37,945 nt of DNA from Marmoricola sp. (GTDB taxonomy: Bacteria; Actinomycetota; Actinomycetes; Propionibacteriales; Nocardioidaceae). Below, in pieces: positions 7,762 through 16,491 of the stretch. The stretch covers positions 1 to 37,945 of the forward strand of contig JAOPYC010000128.1 of the NCBI GenBank assembly GCA_025964795.1, given 5' to 3'. Every line of letters starts with the position of its first letter. Positions within the stretch are counted from its first letter, which is position 1. The translations under genes and the position numbers were made by a program. The notes below the pieces were generated by a model. It ran no database searches. It was not told the origin of the DNA and worked only from the letters and a program-made list of their open reading frames with translations.

Positions 7762-8544
7762 ATGGTGCACGACGTCGCCGCCGACCTGGGATGGACGGCC
7801 AAGTTCCGACAGAGCCATGCCGCGCTCGGCACCAGCCAGAAGACCAGCAAGGGCGTCTCCTTCTACAGCAAGCTGGTGAACCGGCCGCTCGGCCGGATCT
7901 TCGCGGCCGCCGCCTTCGCGGCCGGCCTGTCGCCCAACATGGTCACCGCGGTGTCGGGTCTCGCCACCGGCCTCGGACTGGCCGTCCTGGTCCTGGTGCA
8001 CCCGTCCATCGGCTCCGGCATCGTCGTGTCACTGCTGCTCGCCGTGGGCTTCGCCCTGGACTCGGCTGACGGCCAGGTCGCCCGCCTGACCGCGACGTCG
8101 TCCGCCGCCGGCGAGTGGTTGGACCACACCCTGGACGCCGCGAAGATGGTCCTGCTGCACGCCGCCGTGCTGGTGGGGTGGTACCGCTTCCTGGACCTGT
8201 CGGACGCGTGGCTCCTGGTCCCGCTGGGATACCAGGCGGTCTCGGTGGTGACGTTCTCAGGGGGGACCCTCGTGGCCCTCCTGAAGCGAGCAGCCGCCCG
8301 CAGTGCGGGCGCCGCAGTCGTGCCTCTCGTGCAGCAGGACGTGGGCGGGGAGAGGCACTCCGTCGTACGCGCCCTGCTGCTGATCCCCGGCGACTTCGGC
8401 ATCCTCTGCCTGCTCTTCGCCCTGTGGGGCTGGGTCGACGTCTTCCGCTACGGCTACCTGGTGATGCTCGTGCTCAACGCGGGGCTGCTGGCGGCGCTGC
8501 TCGTCAAGTGGTTCCGGGAGCTGTCCCGCGTGAAGATCGCCTGA
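7762..8544 (+). CDS. CDP-alcohol phosphatidyltransferase family membrane protein
   Basis: This 260-residue integral membrane protein carries the complete family signature D-x2-DG-x2-AR-x8-G-x3-D-x3-D at residues 100-125 (DSADGQVAR ... GEWLDHTLD); every consensus residue is present. About six hydrophobic helices follow the usual topology. Family members swap CMP of a CDP-alcohol for another alcohol, giving a phosphodiester and CMP. Examples are phosphatidylinositol-phosphate, phosphatidylglycerophosphate and di-inositol-phosphate synthases. Which alcohol is used cannot be read from the sequence. The divergent nucleotidyltransferase and the two TagD-like cytidylyltransferases in this window could supply a CDP-activated substrate (inference). 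The ATG has GGGG about 6 nt upstream. The gene converges on the flippase gene, with 7 nt between stops. Confidence 0.9.
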   Translation: MVHDVAADLGWTAKFRQSHAALGTSQKTSKGVSFYSKLVNRPLGRIFAAAAFAAGLSPNMVTAVSGLATGLGLAVLVLVHPSIGSGIVVSLLLAVGFALDSADGQVARLTATSSAAGEWLDHTLDAAKMVLLHAAVLVGWYRFLDLSDAWLLVPLGYQAVSVVTFSGGTLVALLKRAAARSAGAAVVPLVQQDVGGERHSVVRALLLIPGDFGILCLLFALWGWVDVFRYGYLVMLVLNAGLLAALLVKWFRELSRVKIA

Positions 8545-8551
8545 GCAACCG

Positions 8552-9793
8552 TCACTGACCGCTGACCAGCGGGCCCTGGGCGGGAGCACTGTTGGAGGTG
8601 CGGTACGCCGAGCGGGCCAGGGTCCCCATCACCGCTGCCGAGATGATGCCAGCGGTGATGAAACCGGTGACCACGCTCTCGTCGGGACCACCGAAGAGGT
8701 AGCCGCCCGCGAAGCCCCCCAGGGTGATGGCCGTGATCACGACCCGGCCCAGGGTCACGCTGGCCTGGCGGTTGAGCAGCCTCATGATCATGGCGTGGAT
8801 GCCGCTCCACCCGGTGAGGACCATGTAGCCGCCGACGAGCAGCAGGCCGAAGACGAGGGACTCGTTGTCGACACCCCTGGTGTCGATGCCGAGGACGGCC
8901 ACCACCCCTGCGGTCAGCAGCACCACCATCAGGGCGTTGGCCGCGATGGTGCGGGCGAGCACGGTCCCCTGGCGGATCAGAGCCGACTGGCTGCGATAGC
9001 TCTCCTGGGTGGCGGCGTCCGCCATCAGGTTGCCGACGCTGGCGGCGAAGACGAGCGTCAGTGGTCCCAGCAAGGCCTGGGCCAGCCGGATCCCGGAGAC
9101 CGTCGAGCCACCGGTGCTGGAGCCCAGCACCAGCAGGGGGACCTGCACGATGAACTGTCCCACCGCGAAGTCCCCGAGCTGCCAGGCCGCCGCCCCGACG
9201 TAGGAGCTGTACGGCGTGTAGGCCCCGGGTCGACGACCGATGACCAGGAGCAGCAGGAAGGGCACCGCGCACGCGGCGGTGAAGTACACCTGCAGGGCCA
9301 CCGCGGTGGCGGGCAGCGGGAGGATCAGTGCGAGCGGAACCATCACCATCCGGACCGAGTCGCCGATCGCCACCGGCCATCTCTGGTTCATTCCCATGGC
9401 CCGGAACCGGAGCCAGTCGTAGGCGATGGGGAAGAGCGCGCCTCCTGCGATCAGCGCCGCCTCCGACCACGACGACACACCGAGTGGGCGGGCGAGCAGC
9501 CCGGTCGAGGCAGCGGTGAGCACGCACAGGACGGTGGTGACGCGGGGGTGCACGAACGCGTTGTCGTCGTGGCGTTGCTGGATGAGGGCCGGCTGGAAGA
9601 CCGAGGAACGGCCGATGCCGACGGCGATGTTGCCCAGCAGGCTCAGCAGCGCGAACGTCGTGAACTGCGACGGTCCCAGGATGACCGCGCCCAGCACGGT
9701 GCTCAACCCACCGGCCACGCTCGAGAAGGCCTGGGCGATCACGAGCGGGCGTGTGGCGAACGAGACCAGTCGGCCGATGAGCTTTCTGAGCAC
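8552..9793 (-). CDS. Wzx-like polysaccharide flippase / polysaccharide biosynthesis membrane protein
   Basis: This 413-residue protein has about twelve hydrophobic segments and short polar loops, the topology of MOP-superfamily exporters. Conserved-looking stretches include QAFSSVAGGLSTVLGAVILGP near the start and YDWLRFRAMGMNQR in the first half. Wzx flippases move undecaprenyl-linked glycan repeat units across the cytoplasmic membrane. The role is supported by Wzy-like and Wzz-like proteins encoded about 10 kb away. The start is GTG 9793, with AGGAA about 9 nt upstream; no better start lies nearby. It lies downstream of giant protein A on the same strand, separated by 84 nt containing a hairpin, so it may have its own promoter. 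Sequence divergence in this family is high, so the substrate is not predictable. Confidence 0.75.
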   Translation of the reverse strand: MLRKLIGRLVSFATRPLVIAQAFSSVAGGLSTVLGAVILGPSQFTTFALLSLLGNIAVGIGRSSVFQPALIQQRHDDNAFVHPRVTTVLCVLTAASTGLLARPLGVSSWSEAALIAGGALFPIAYDWLRFRAMGMNQRWPVAIGDSVRMVMVPLALILPLPATAVALQVYFTAACAVPFLLLLVIGRRPGAYTPYSSYVGAAAWQLGDFAVGQFIVQVPLLVLGSSTGGSTVSGIRLAQALLGPLTLVFAASVGNLMADAATQESYRSQSALIRQGTVLARTIAANALMVVLLTAGVVAVLGIDTRGVDNESLVFGLLLVGGYMVLTGWSGIHAMIMRLLNRQASVTLGRVVITAITLGGFAGGYLFGGPDESVVTGFITAGIISAAVMGTLARSAYRTSNSAPAQGPLVSGQ

Positions 9794-9816
9794 TATGTCG
9801 GGTTCCTGGTCACGTG

Positions 9817-9847
9817 CCGAAGGATATCGGTCGGTGGACCGCTTCGG
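9817..9847 (-). terminator. hairpin between giant protein A and the flippase gene
   Basis: CCGAAG (9817-9822) pairs with CTTCGG (9842-9847), and inside it CGGTC (9828-9832) pairs with GACCG (9837-9841) around a 4-nt loop, leaving a 5-nt bulge on one side. It lies just after the stop of giant protein A. There is no U-tract, as is common in actinobacteria, so it could terminate or attenuate read-through into the flippase gene. Confidence 0.5.
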
Positions 9848-9877
9848 ATCGGGACTCGAAGGCGGTCAGGCCGGCGA

Positions 9878-12800
9878 TCAGGGATTCGGTGTGAAGGTGA
9901 GGACCAGCGCCGGCTTGTAGGTGGCTGAGGTCTTGTCGTTGGACCACAACCGGAGGTTGTCGGTGCCGGTGCCGCTCATCCGCAGCGCCACAGTCCCACC
10001 TACGAAGGGCGCGAGCGCAGCGGGGTCGCCGACCGCGGTGTAGGGGGTGTTGATGGCCGTGGTGCCCGTGAGCGTGGCCACGGTGGCGCCCACGCCCGTG
10101 GTCGGCCGCGAGTTCCAGGTGACCGTCGCCTCGTCCCACGGTGCGGAGAAGAGCTGGAACAGGGTGGAGTCGCCCGAGTTGGCCGCCGCGTCGTCGGAGG
10201 TCCGCACCGAGACTGCCACGCCGGTGAGGGTGCTGTTCGGGGGACCGGAGGGAAGGGTGAACCGCAGGTAGGACTCGCTGGCGCCGGTCGGACCACCCTT
10301 GGCGGAGAGCTGGACGTTGGTCCCGTAGTTGACCGTCGGGCTGGCCTGCGCCACGTAGGTGTCCGCGGTCGGGTTGACGCGGATGGTCGTCGTCCCGGCC
10401 GGAGGCGCCGCCACCGTCGCCGACGCCTCGGGGGAGGGCCCGCTCGCGTTGCCGGACGCGTCGTTCGCCACGACCCGGTAGTAGTAGGTGCCCACGGCGA
10501 GCCCGGAGTCGGTGTAGGTCAGGGCGTCGAGGTTGGGGACGATCCGCGAGGAGGAGTTGAGCGTGAACCCCGCGGTCGTGCCGCGGTAGATGCTGTACCC
10601 GGTGACCCCGAAGGAGTCGCTCGAGGCGGTCCAGTCGAGCTTGATGCTGTTGCTCGACGCGGCAGCCGTGAGGCTGTCCGGATCCGTCGGAGGGACGCTG
10701 TCGACCACGTCGACCTGGTAGGCAGCCGAGGGGTCACTGGCGTTGCCGGCCGCGTCCCTGGCGATCACCCGGTAGAAGGACGTGCCGGCCGGGCGGTTGC
10801 TGTCCGTGAAGGCGTTGGTGGTCGGCTCACCCACCTTCGACGCGTCGTTCACGGTGAAGCCGGCGGTCGCCCCGCGATAGACGGAGTAGCTGGTCACGCC
10901 GACGTTGTCCGTGGACGCGTTCCAGCCCAGGGCCACGCTCCGACCGCTGACGTCGGAGGTGAACCCAGTGGGCACCGAGGGTGCCGTGGTGTCGCCACCG
11001 CCGCCGCCCGTCGGGGTGAACGTCACGGTCAGGCGCGGCTTGGAGGACGCAGTCTTCTCGTTGGACCACAGCCGCAGGTTGTCCGTGCCGGGGTTGACCA
11101 GCTTGAGGGTCACCGTGGTGCCGAGGACGCCGTTGAGCACGCTCGTGCTGGCGTCCGCGCTGTAGACGGTGTTCAGGGCGGAGGTCCCGGTCAGCGTCGC
11201 CACCAGGGGGCCGGTCCCGAGGGGCCGGTTGTTCCAGGTGATGCCGCTCTCGGTCCACGAGGCGTTGCCGGCGCTGTCGAGCAGTCGCAGCTGGGTCGAG
11301 TCCGTGCTGTTCGCCGCGGCGTCGTCCGAGGTGCGGACCGTGACGGTGGCCGAGGTCAGCGTCGTCCCGGCCGGTGCCGCCGGCACGTCGAACCTGAGGA
11401 ACGACTCGCTGGCACCGGTGGATCCGCCCTTGGCCGAGAGCTGCGTGGTGGTCCCGTACATCGTGCCCGGGTTGGCCTGCGCGGTCATCGCGTCAGCGGT
11501 GGGGTTCACCGTGATCGTGACGGGGTTCCCAGGAGGCGCTGCCATCGTCGCGCTGACCTGGGCCGGTGCGCTGCTGTTGCCGCCACCGTCGTTGGTCACC
11601 ACCTTGTAGTAGTAGGTCCCCGCGGGCACCGACTGGTCGGTGTAGGTCACACCGGTGACGTCACCGCGCTTGTTCGTCGTTCCGGGCACGAAGTCCGCCG
11701 CGGTGCCCCGATAGATCGAGTAGCCGGTGACCCCGAAGTTGTCGGTGCCTGCCGTCCAGTCGAGCTTGATGTTGCTGCCGGTGACCGTGGCCGTGAGGTC
11801 GGTAGGAGCCGTCGGCGCCACGTTGTCGTCGACGACGGCCTGCACGGTGTTGCTCACGGCGCTGACGTTGCCGGTCGTGTCCCGCGCGACCACCTTGTAG
11901 TACGACGTACCACCGGGTCGCCCGTTGTCGGCGTAGTCGGACGTCGTGGTGTCCGCGACCTTGGTGGAGGGGCTCAGCGCGAAGTTCGCCGAGGCGCCGC
12001 GGTAGACGGTGTAGCCCGCCACGGTGCCGTCGTCCATGGAGTCGTCCCAGTCGAGGGCGACGTTGTTGTCGGTGACCACGGCTGCCAGGTTCTGCGGCGC
12101 CGTCGGCGGCTGGTTGTCGGGCACGAAGACCGAGGCGGCGTCGGAGACCCCGCTGGAGTTGCCGGCTGCGTCCCTGGCGATCACCTTGTAGTACTGGGTG
12201 CCGCTCGGCGGTGCCGTGTCGGCGTACGAGCCAGAGTTGGAGCTCCCCTGCTTCGAGGAGGCGTCGGGCGTGAAGCTCGCCGAGCTGCCGCGGTAGACGT
12301 CGTAGCTGGTCACGGCGACGTTGTCCGTCGAGGGCTGCCAGGCGACGGTCACGCCGCCACCGCCCTGCAACGTGGCGGTCACCTGGGCCGGCGTCGACGG
12401 CGGGGTGGTGTCGGGCACCACGATCGCCTTGTCGGCCGAGGCCGGGCTCTCGTTGCCGACACCGTCGACCGCGACCACCTTGTAGAAGTAGGTGCCGGAC
12501 GCCGGTGCCGTCTGCGAGAAGCTCGGCGTGGTCGACTCACCCTGCAGCGTGGCCTCCGAGGGGGTGAAGCCGGAGGTCACGTCGCGGTAGACGCGGTAGC
12601 GCGCCACCTGGACGTTGTCCGTTGAGGCCGTCCACGTCAGCGACACGTTGCCGCCGCTGGCGGAGCCGTTGAGGTCGGTCGGCGCCGACGGCGGGGCGTT
12701 GTCACTGAGGCCCGAACCGTAGTGCGAGGAGACCTGAGCAGCCGTCAGCGTCGTCGGGTAGACCGCGAACTCGTCCACGCTGCCGGTGAAGAAGGAGCTC

Positions 12801-15733
12801 GTCGGTGCGTTCGCCCATCCGGTGAGGGTGCCCCCACCGACCCGCCAGTAGCCGTTGGCGGTGAGGGCGGCGCTGACTCCGTTGGAGTCGACGAGCGCGC
12901 CGTCGACGTAGAGCTTCATGCCGGAGCCGTCCTGGACGGTGACCGCGTGGTGCCACGTGCTGTCGTTGTAGGCAGCGGTGCTGCGCACGACCGACTTCGT
13001 GGTCCCGGTCTGGGTGCCGAAGTTCAGGTGACCGTCGTTGCTCATGTAGAGCTGCTTGTCGAAGCTCGTCGCGCTGGTACCGGTCTGGGTGTTCTCGAAG
13101 CCGAAGATCTTGCCACCCGTCGCGGTCCCGGTGTTGAACCAGGCCTCGGCGGAGAACACCTTCGAGGGTGCGCCGATCGTGTTCTCGGCGATCGTGTTGG
13201 TGAGGGAGCCGTTGGTGCGGACCGCGGTGTGGCCGCTCACGACACCGGGTACGCCCTTGGTGACGCCCGTGCCGTAGGTGCCGTCCTTGGCCCCGAAGTA
13301 CGACGAGTCGCGGGCCGTGGTGCCGCTGCCCTCGTCGAGCCGCCAGTAGAGGCTCGGGTCCGCGTCGAAGACCTCGCCGCCGTAGGTGTCGGTCGGGCGG
13401 GGGTTGACGGTCACGTTGCCGCCACCGGCCCGGTAGTGCTCGGAGATGGCACGAGCCGTCAGGGAGCCGGGGTAGACGGCTGCCTCGTCGATCTGGCCGG
13501 CGAAGAAGTTGCTGGTGTGGGTGCCGGGCCAGCTGCGCAGCTGGTCGCCGCCGAGGTGCCAGTCGCCGTAGTAGTTGGAGGAGCCCTGGGCGGTGTTGGA
13601 GCCGACCTTCTTGCCGTCGACGAAGAAGCTCATCCCGCCGGCGTCCTTGACACCGACGAGGTGGTGCCAGCCGCCGTTGTTCAGAGCCGTGGGACTGCGC
13701 AACGTCTTGAAGCCACCGGCGTTGACGCCGAAGTTCACGAAGCCGGAGTCCTCCATGTAGAGGTTGCGGTCGTAGGTCCCGCTCAGCGCCACGAGCCCGT
13801 TGTCGGTGCGTGGGCGACCGCTGCCGTAGCCCATGATCAGGCCGCCCTTGGTGGTGGTGGTCTTGATCCAGGCCTCTTCGGTGAAGGTGCTCGGGCCGAA
13901 GGCGTACTCGTCGTTCCAGACGTAGTCGTCGCTGCCGTCGAAGACGAGGGAGCCGGAGCCCGTCGTGTCGTTGGTGATCGCGGAGTCGGAGGAGGTGAGC
14001 GTGCCCCCCGCGAGCTGGCCGTTGAGCCGGCGGTTGGCGGAGGTCGAGGCGCCCGCGTCCTGCAGCCAGGTGCCGGTCGACTTCGAGCTCCAGTAGAGGA
14101 CCGGGTTGTCGCTGCGAACCGTCGAGGAGTAGCTGGCCGCCGGAGCGGTCGCGGTCGCGGAGACGAGGGCGGACTTCGCGGCTCGGTTGGTGCCGTCACT
14201 GACCTGGACGCGATAGCTGTAGGTGGTCCCAGGAGTCACGTTCGTGTCCACGAAGGTGAGCTGGGGTCGCTTCCACCACACCGAGCTCGCCCCTCCGCTC
14301 CACACCGGGGTGGTGCCCATGGCCCCGCTGCCGGTGGCGCGGTAGACGTCGTAGGTCAGCTCGCTGTCGTCGGGGTCCACCACCGAGCGCCAGCGCACCT
14401 GGATGGCGCCTTCACTGGTGGCCTCCGCCGCGGGTGCCGCCACGGGGGGCGTCGTGTTGTCGTCGGTGCCGAAGCGGGTCAGGCTCTGCTGGGGCAGGCC
14501 GTTGATCTTGGTGAACTCGCCACCCACCCACAGGTAGTCCTTGCCGGTGGTGCGACCCGTGGCCACGGTCAGGGCGCGCGGACCGAGACCCTCGCCGGTG
14601 CCGTCGTTGGCGTGGGGGTCCCAGCCGAGCAGGTGGGCGTCGACGGAGCTCTCCGCCATCAGGTAGTTGCGTCGGCCGTCCTGGAAGCCGTCCTGGCTGT
14701 GGCGCTTCGTCGTCGGCACCGGGTCGTCGACCGGGCTGCAGTTGTGGGCGTGGCTGCCGGAGTAGAGCGTGCCCTGGTAGAGCAGCAGCGCCTGGGTCGC
14801 GCCGAGGCAGTAGTCGCGCCAGACCTGGTCGAGCGTGTCCCACGACACCGCGAAGCGGCCGTCGAAGATGCCACCGCCGGTGCCCTCCTGGCCGACGTAG
14901 AACTTCCCGTCGTTGCCGTTGATGATGGCCTTGGTCGCCGAGGTGTCGTCCACGAAGCCGGCGGGGTAGGTCCGGAGGTTGGCGCCGGTGGTGCCGTCCA
15001 CGACGGCGATCGAGTGCGAGTAGGCGCCGTTCATGCTGAAGAACGCGCCGCCGATGGCGACCTTGGTCCCGTCGGGGGACACGGCCACCGCGCGACCGAC
15101 GGCATCGGCGTCGGCCTTCCACGGCAGCAGCTGACGCGTGACGACGTCGACAGCGGCGAAGCGGAGGCGCTGCGTGCCGCCGACCGACTGGAAGTCGCCG
15201 GCCAGGTAGAGCGTGTTGCCCTTGAGCGCGAGGGCGCGCACGGTTGAGGACACCTGGGGGGTGCGGAAGGGCAGGACCTTGCAGGTCTGCACGTCGATGG
15301 CCGCGACGCGACTCACCGACACGCCGCCCACGGACCCGAACTCACCGGCGATGTAGACGGTGTTCCCGTCCGGGGAGGTGGTGATGGCGCGCACGGTGGC
15401 GGTAGCACTGCCGAGAGGGAGCTGGCAGCTGTCCGGTGCGCCGGACTCGGCGTCGAGGATCACGAGCCCGTTCTGCGTGAGGGGAGTGCCGGCGCCGCCG
15501 TCGGGCGGGCGCACCTCGGTGAAGGTGCCGCCGGCGATGACCTTGCCGTGCGACTGGCCCACGGCCCAGACGATTCCGTTGGTCTGCCAGGTGGGCAGGT
15601 TGCCCGAGGAGAAGGCGACACCCGGGGACAGAGCATTGACGGGGCTGACCGTCAGGAGACACAGTAGGACGGCCGCGACGGAGCCCAGAGCTACCGTTCG
15701 ACGCGAGGAGAAGTAACCCACAAGAACCTTCAT
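9878..15733 (-). CDS. giant secreted multidomain protein A (beta-propeller, FN3, LamG x2, FN3, DNRLRE)
   Basis: This is a 1951-residue secreted protein. A signal peptide (two Arg, then a hydrophobic stretch) ends near PVNALSPG. Residues 35-435 contain propeller-like blades with a recurring (A/G)G-x-F motif (IAGGTF, IAGEFGSV, LAGDFQSV, IGGAFFSM, VGGEFTKI). Then come an FN3 domain (440-527), two LamG-like jelly-roll domains (540-765 and 790-1000), four FN3 domains (1014-1398), a DNRLRE domain (1404-1577), two FN3 domains (1583-1777) and a second DNRLRE domain (1783-1950) ending TFTPNP. LamG and DNRLRE domains commonly bind glycans in surface proteins. No LPxTG motif, C-terminal helix or catalytic motif is seen, so anchoring is unknown. 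ATG 15733 is chosen for the signal peptide; TTG 15766 and GTG 15754 are alternatives. A paralogue is encoded at 25141-29505. Confidence 0.88.
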   Translation of the reverse strand: MKVLVGYFSSRRTVALGSVAAVLLCLLTVSPVNALSPGVAFSSGNLPTWQTNGIVWAVGQSHGKVIAGGTFTEVRPPDGGAGTPLTQNGLVILDAESGAPDSCQLPLGSATATVRAITTSPDGNTVYIAGEFGSVGGVSVSRVAAIDVQTCKVLPFRTPQVSSTVRALALKGNTLYLAGDFQSVGGTQRLRFAAVDVVTRQLLPWKADADAVGRAVAVSPDGTKVAIGGAFFSMNGAYSHSIAVVDGTTGANLRTYPAGFVDDTSATKAIINGNDGKFYVGQEGTGGGIFDGRFAVSWDTLDQVWRDYCLGATQALLLYQGTLYSGSHAHNCSPVDDPVPTTKRHSQDGFQDGRRNYLMAESSVDAHLLGWDPHANDGTGEGLGPRALTVATGRTTGKDYLWVGGEFTKINGLPQQSLTRFGTDDNTTPPVAAPAAEATSEGAIQVRWRSVVDPDDSELTYDVYRATGSGAMGTTPVWSGGASSVWWKRPQLTFVDTNVTPGTTYSYRVQVSDGTNRAAKSALVSATATAPAASYSSTVRSDNPVLYWSSKSTGTWLQDAGASTSANRRLNGQLAGGTLTSSDSAITNDTTGSGSLVFDGSDDYVWNDEYAFGPSTFTEEAWIKTTTTKGGLIMGYGSGRPRTDNGLVALSGTYDRNLYMEDSGFVNFGVNAGGFKTLRSPTALNNGGWHHLVGVKDAGGMSFFVDGKKVGSNTAQGSSNYYGDWHLGGDQLRSWPGTHTSNFFAGQIDEAAVYPGSLTARAISEHYRAGGGNVTVNPRPTDTYGGEVFDADPSLYWRLDEGSGTTARDSSYFGAKDGTYGTGVTKGVPGVVSGHTAVRTNGSLTNTIAENTIGAPSKVFSAEAWFNTGTATGGKIFGFENTQTGTSATSFDKQLYMSNDGHLNFGTQTGTTKSVVRSTAAYNDSTWHHAVTVQDGSGMKLYVDGALVDSNGVSAALTANGYWRVGGGTLTGWANAPTSSFFTGSVDEFAVYPTTLTAAQVSSHYGSGLSDNAPPSAPTDLNGSASGGNVSLTWTASTDNVQVARYRVYRDVTSGFTPSEATLQGESTTPSFSQTAPASGTYFYKVVAVDGVGNESPASADKAIVVPDTTPPSTPAQVTATLQGGGGVTVAWQPSTDNVAVTSYDVYRGSSASFTPDASSKQGSSNSGSYADTAPPSGTQYYKVIARDAAGNSSGVSDAASVFVPDNQPPTAPQNLAAVVTDNNVALDWDDSMDDGTVAGYTVYRGASANFALSPSTKVADTTTSDYADNGRPGGTSYYKVVARDTTGNVSAVSNTVQAVVDDNVAPTAPTDLTATVTGSNIKLDWTAGTDNFGVTGYSIYRGTAADFVPGTTNKRGDVTGVTYTDQSVPAGTYYYKVVTNDGGGNSSAPAQVSATMAAPPGNPVTITVNPTADAMTAQANPGTMYGTTTQLSAKGGSTGASESFLRFDVPAAPAGTTLTSATVTVRTSDDAAANSTDSTQLRLLDSAGNASWTESGITWNNRPLGTGPLVATLTGTSALNTVYSADASTSVLNGVLGTTVTLKLVNPGTDNLRLWSNEKTASSKPRLTVTFTPTGGGGGDTTAPSVPTGFTSDVSGRSVALGWNASTDNVGVTSYSVYRGATAGFTVNDASKVGEPTTNAFTDSNRPAGTSFYRVIARDAAGNASDPSAAYQVDVVDSVPPTDPDSLTAAASSNSIKLDWTASSDSFGVTGYSIYRGTTAGFTLNSSSRIVPNLDALTYTDSGLAVGTYYYRVVANDASGNASGPSPEASATVAAPPAGTTTIRVNPTADTYVAQASPTVNYGTNVQLSAKGGPTGASESYLRFTLPSGPPNSTLTGVAVSVRTSDDAAANSGDSTLFQLFSAPWDEATVTWNSRPTTGVGATVATLTGTTAINTPYTAVGDPAALAPFVGGTVALRMSGTGTDNLRLWSNDKTSATYKPALVLTFTPNP

Positions 15734-15963
15734 TCGATCATGGCCAAAGCCCACCCGTAGTGCCAAGAGATAGAACCGTAAGTCAGCGCGCCGGAATGCC
15801 GTAATTCGTTGTCCATAAACCGGCCAGAAGGTCTAGCCCGCCCTGTGTCTGGGTCATCGTTTCGCGTCGCCACGAGGGGATTCCGAGCCGCCGAGGTCCC
15901 ACAATCTTAAATGGCGAGATGCGGAGCGGTCGCGTGACGAACCGATGAGCAAAAAGGGGTCCC
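15734..15963. promoter_or_regulatory. divergent promoter region, copy A of the duplicated set
   Basis: This 230-nt region separates giant protein A (minus) from cytidylyltransferase A (plus) and must hold both promoters. It is more AT-rich than the genes around it. One TGTCC motif lies at 15810-15814, and AGGTCTAG occurs here as in the equivalent region of copy B. AAGGGG lies 4-5 nt before ATG 15964. I could not choose a -35/-10 pair with confidence. Confidence 0.4.
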
Positions 15964-16410
15964 ATGGCATCGAAGACATACGACATCGGATACGCCAGCG
16001 GCGTCTTCGACATGTTCCACGTAGGACACCTGAACATCCTCCGTCGGGCCAGCGAGCACTGTCGGGTCCTCGTGGCGGGAGTGGCGAGCGACCAGTACGT
16101 CGAGGCGCTGAAGGGTTCTCGCCCCGTGATCCCGCTGGAGGAGCGGCGCGAGATCCTCGGGGCCCTGCGCATCGTCGACGAGGTGATCGTGGACCATTCC
16201 TCCGACAAGCGACTGGCGTGGCAGGACCGCAACTTCGATGTCATCTTCAAGGGCGACGACTGGCAGGGAACCAGCCGGGGTCGACGGCTCGAGGAGGAAA
16301 TGGGCGCGCTCGGGGTGGACGTCGTCTATTTCCCCTACACGCTGCACACCTCCAGCACCATTCTCCGCGCGTACATCTCGGGCGAGAAAATCGCGCGGCG
16401 ACTGGGTTGA
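15964..16410 (+). CDS. TagD-like cytidylyltransferase A
   Basis: This 148-residue protein belongs to the small HxGH nucleotidyltransferase family that includes glycerol-3-phosphate and ethanolamine-phosphate cytidylyltransferases. It has GYASGVFDMFHVGHLNIL with HVGH at 19-22, the mid-protein FKGDDW, and HTSST (128-132) where TagD has its ISTT-type motif. Such enzymes couple CTP to a phosphorylated alcohol, giving a CDP-alcohol and pyrophosphate. The exact substrate is not certain. By eye it is about 70% identical to the protein at 29736-30194. In both copies the gene is divergent from a giant propeller/LamG protein, which suggests that the pairing matters. The 81 nt after it, up to the GH71-A stop, is AT-rich and has no convincing terminator. 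Confidence 0.85.
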   Translation: MASKTYDIGYASGVFDMFHVGHLNILRRASEHCRVLVAGVASDQYVEALKGSRPVIPLEERREILGALRIVDEVIVDHSSDKRLAWQDRNFDVIFKGDDWQGTSRGRRLEEEMGALGVDVVYFPYTLHTSSTILRAYISGEKIARRLG

Positions 16411-16491
16411 TGATTCATCAACCAAATCCGCGAAGAATGAAATGTCGTGATTATCGGTAATGATGAGTATTGCGAGGTTTGCGAGACGTCG

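Noticed and set aside
12722..15247. An 841-residue open frame antisense to giant protein A
   Set aside because: It has the same shadow composition, no recognisable motif, and lies opposite well-supported LamG and propeller domains.
15945..16460. A 171-residue frame overlapping cytidylyltransferase A from an upstream ATG
   Set aside because: It is Arg/Gly-rich with no motif, and out of frame with the conserved HVGH-containing protein.
16411..16491. Possible terminator in the AT-rich gap between cytidylyltransferase A and GH71-A
   Set aside because: Only 4-5-bp complementary stretches could be found; no stable hairpin.
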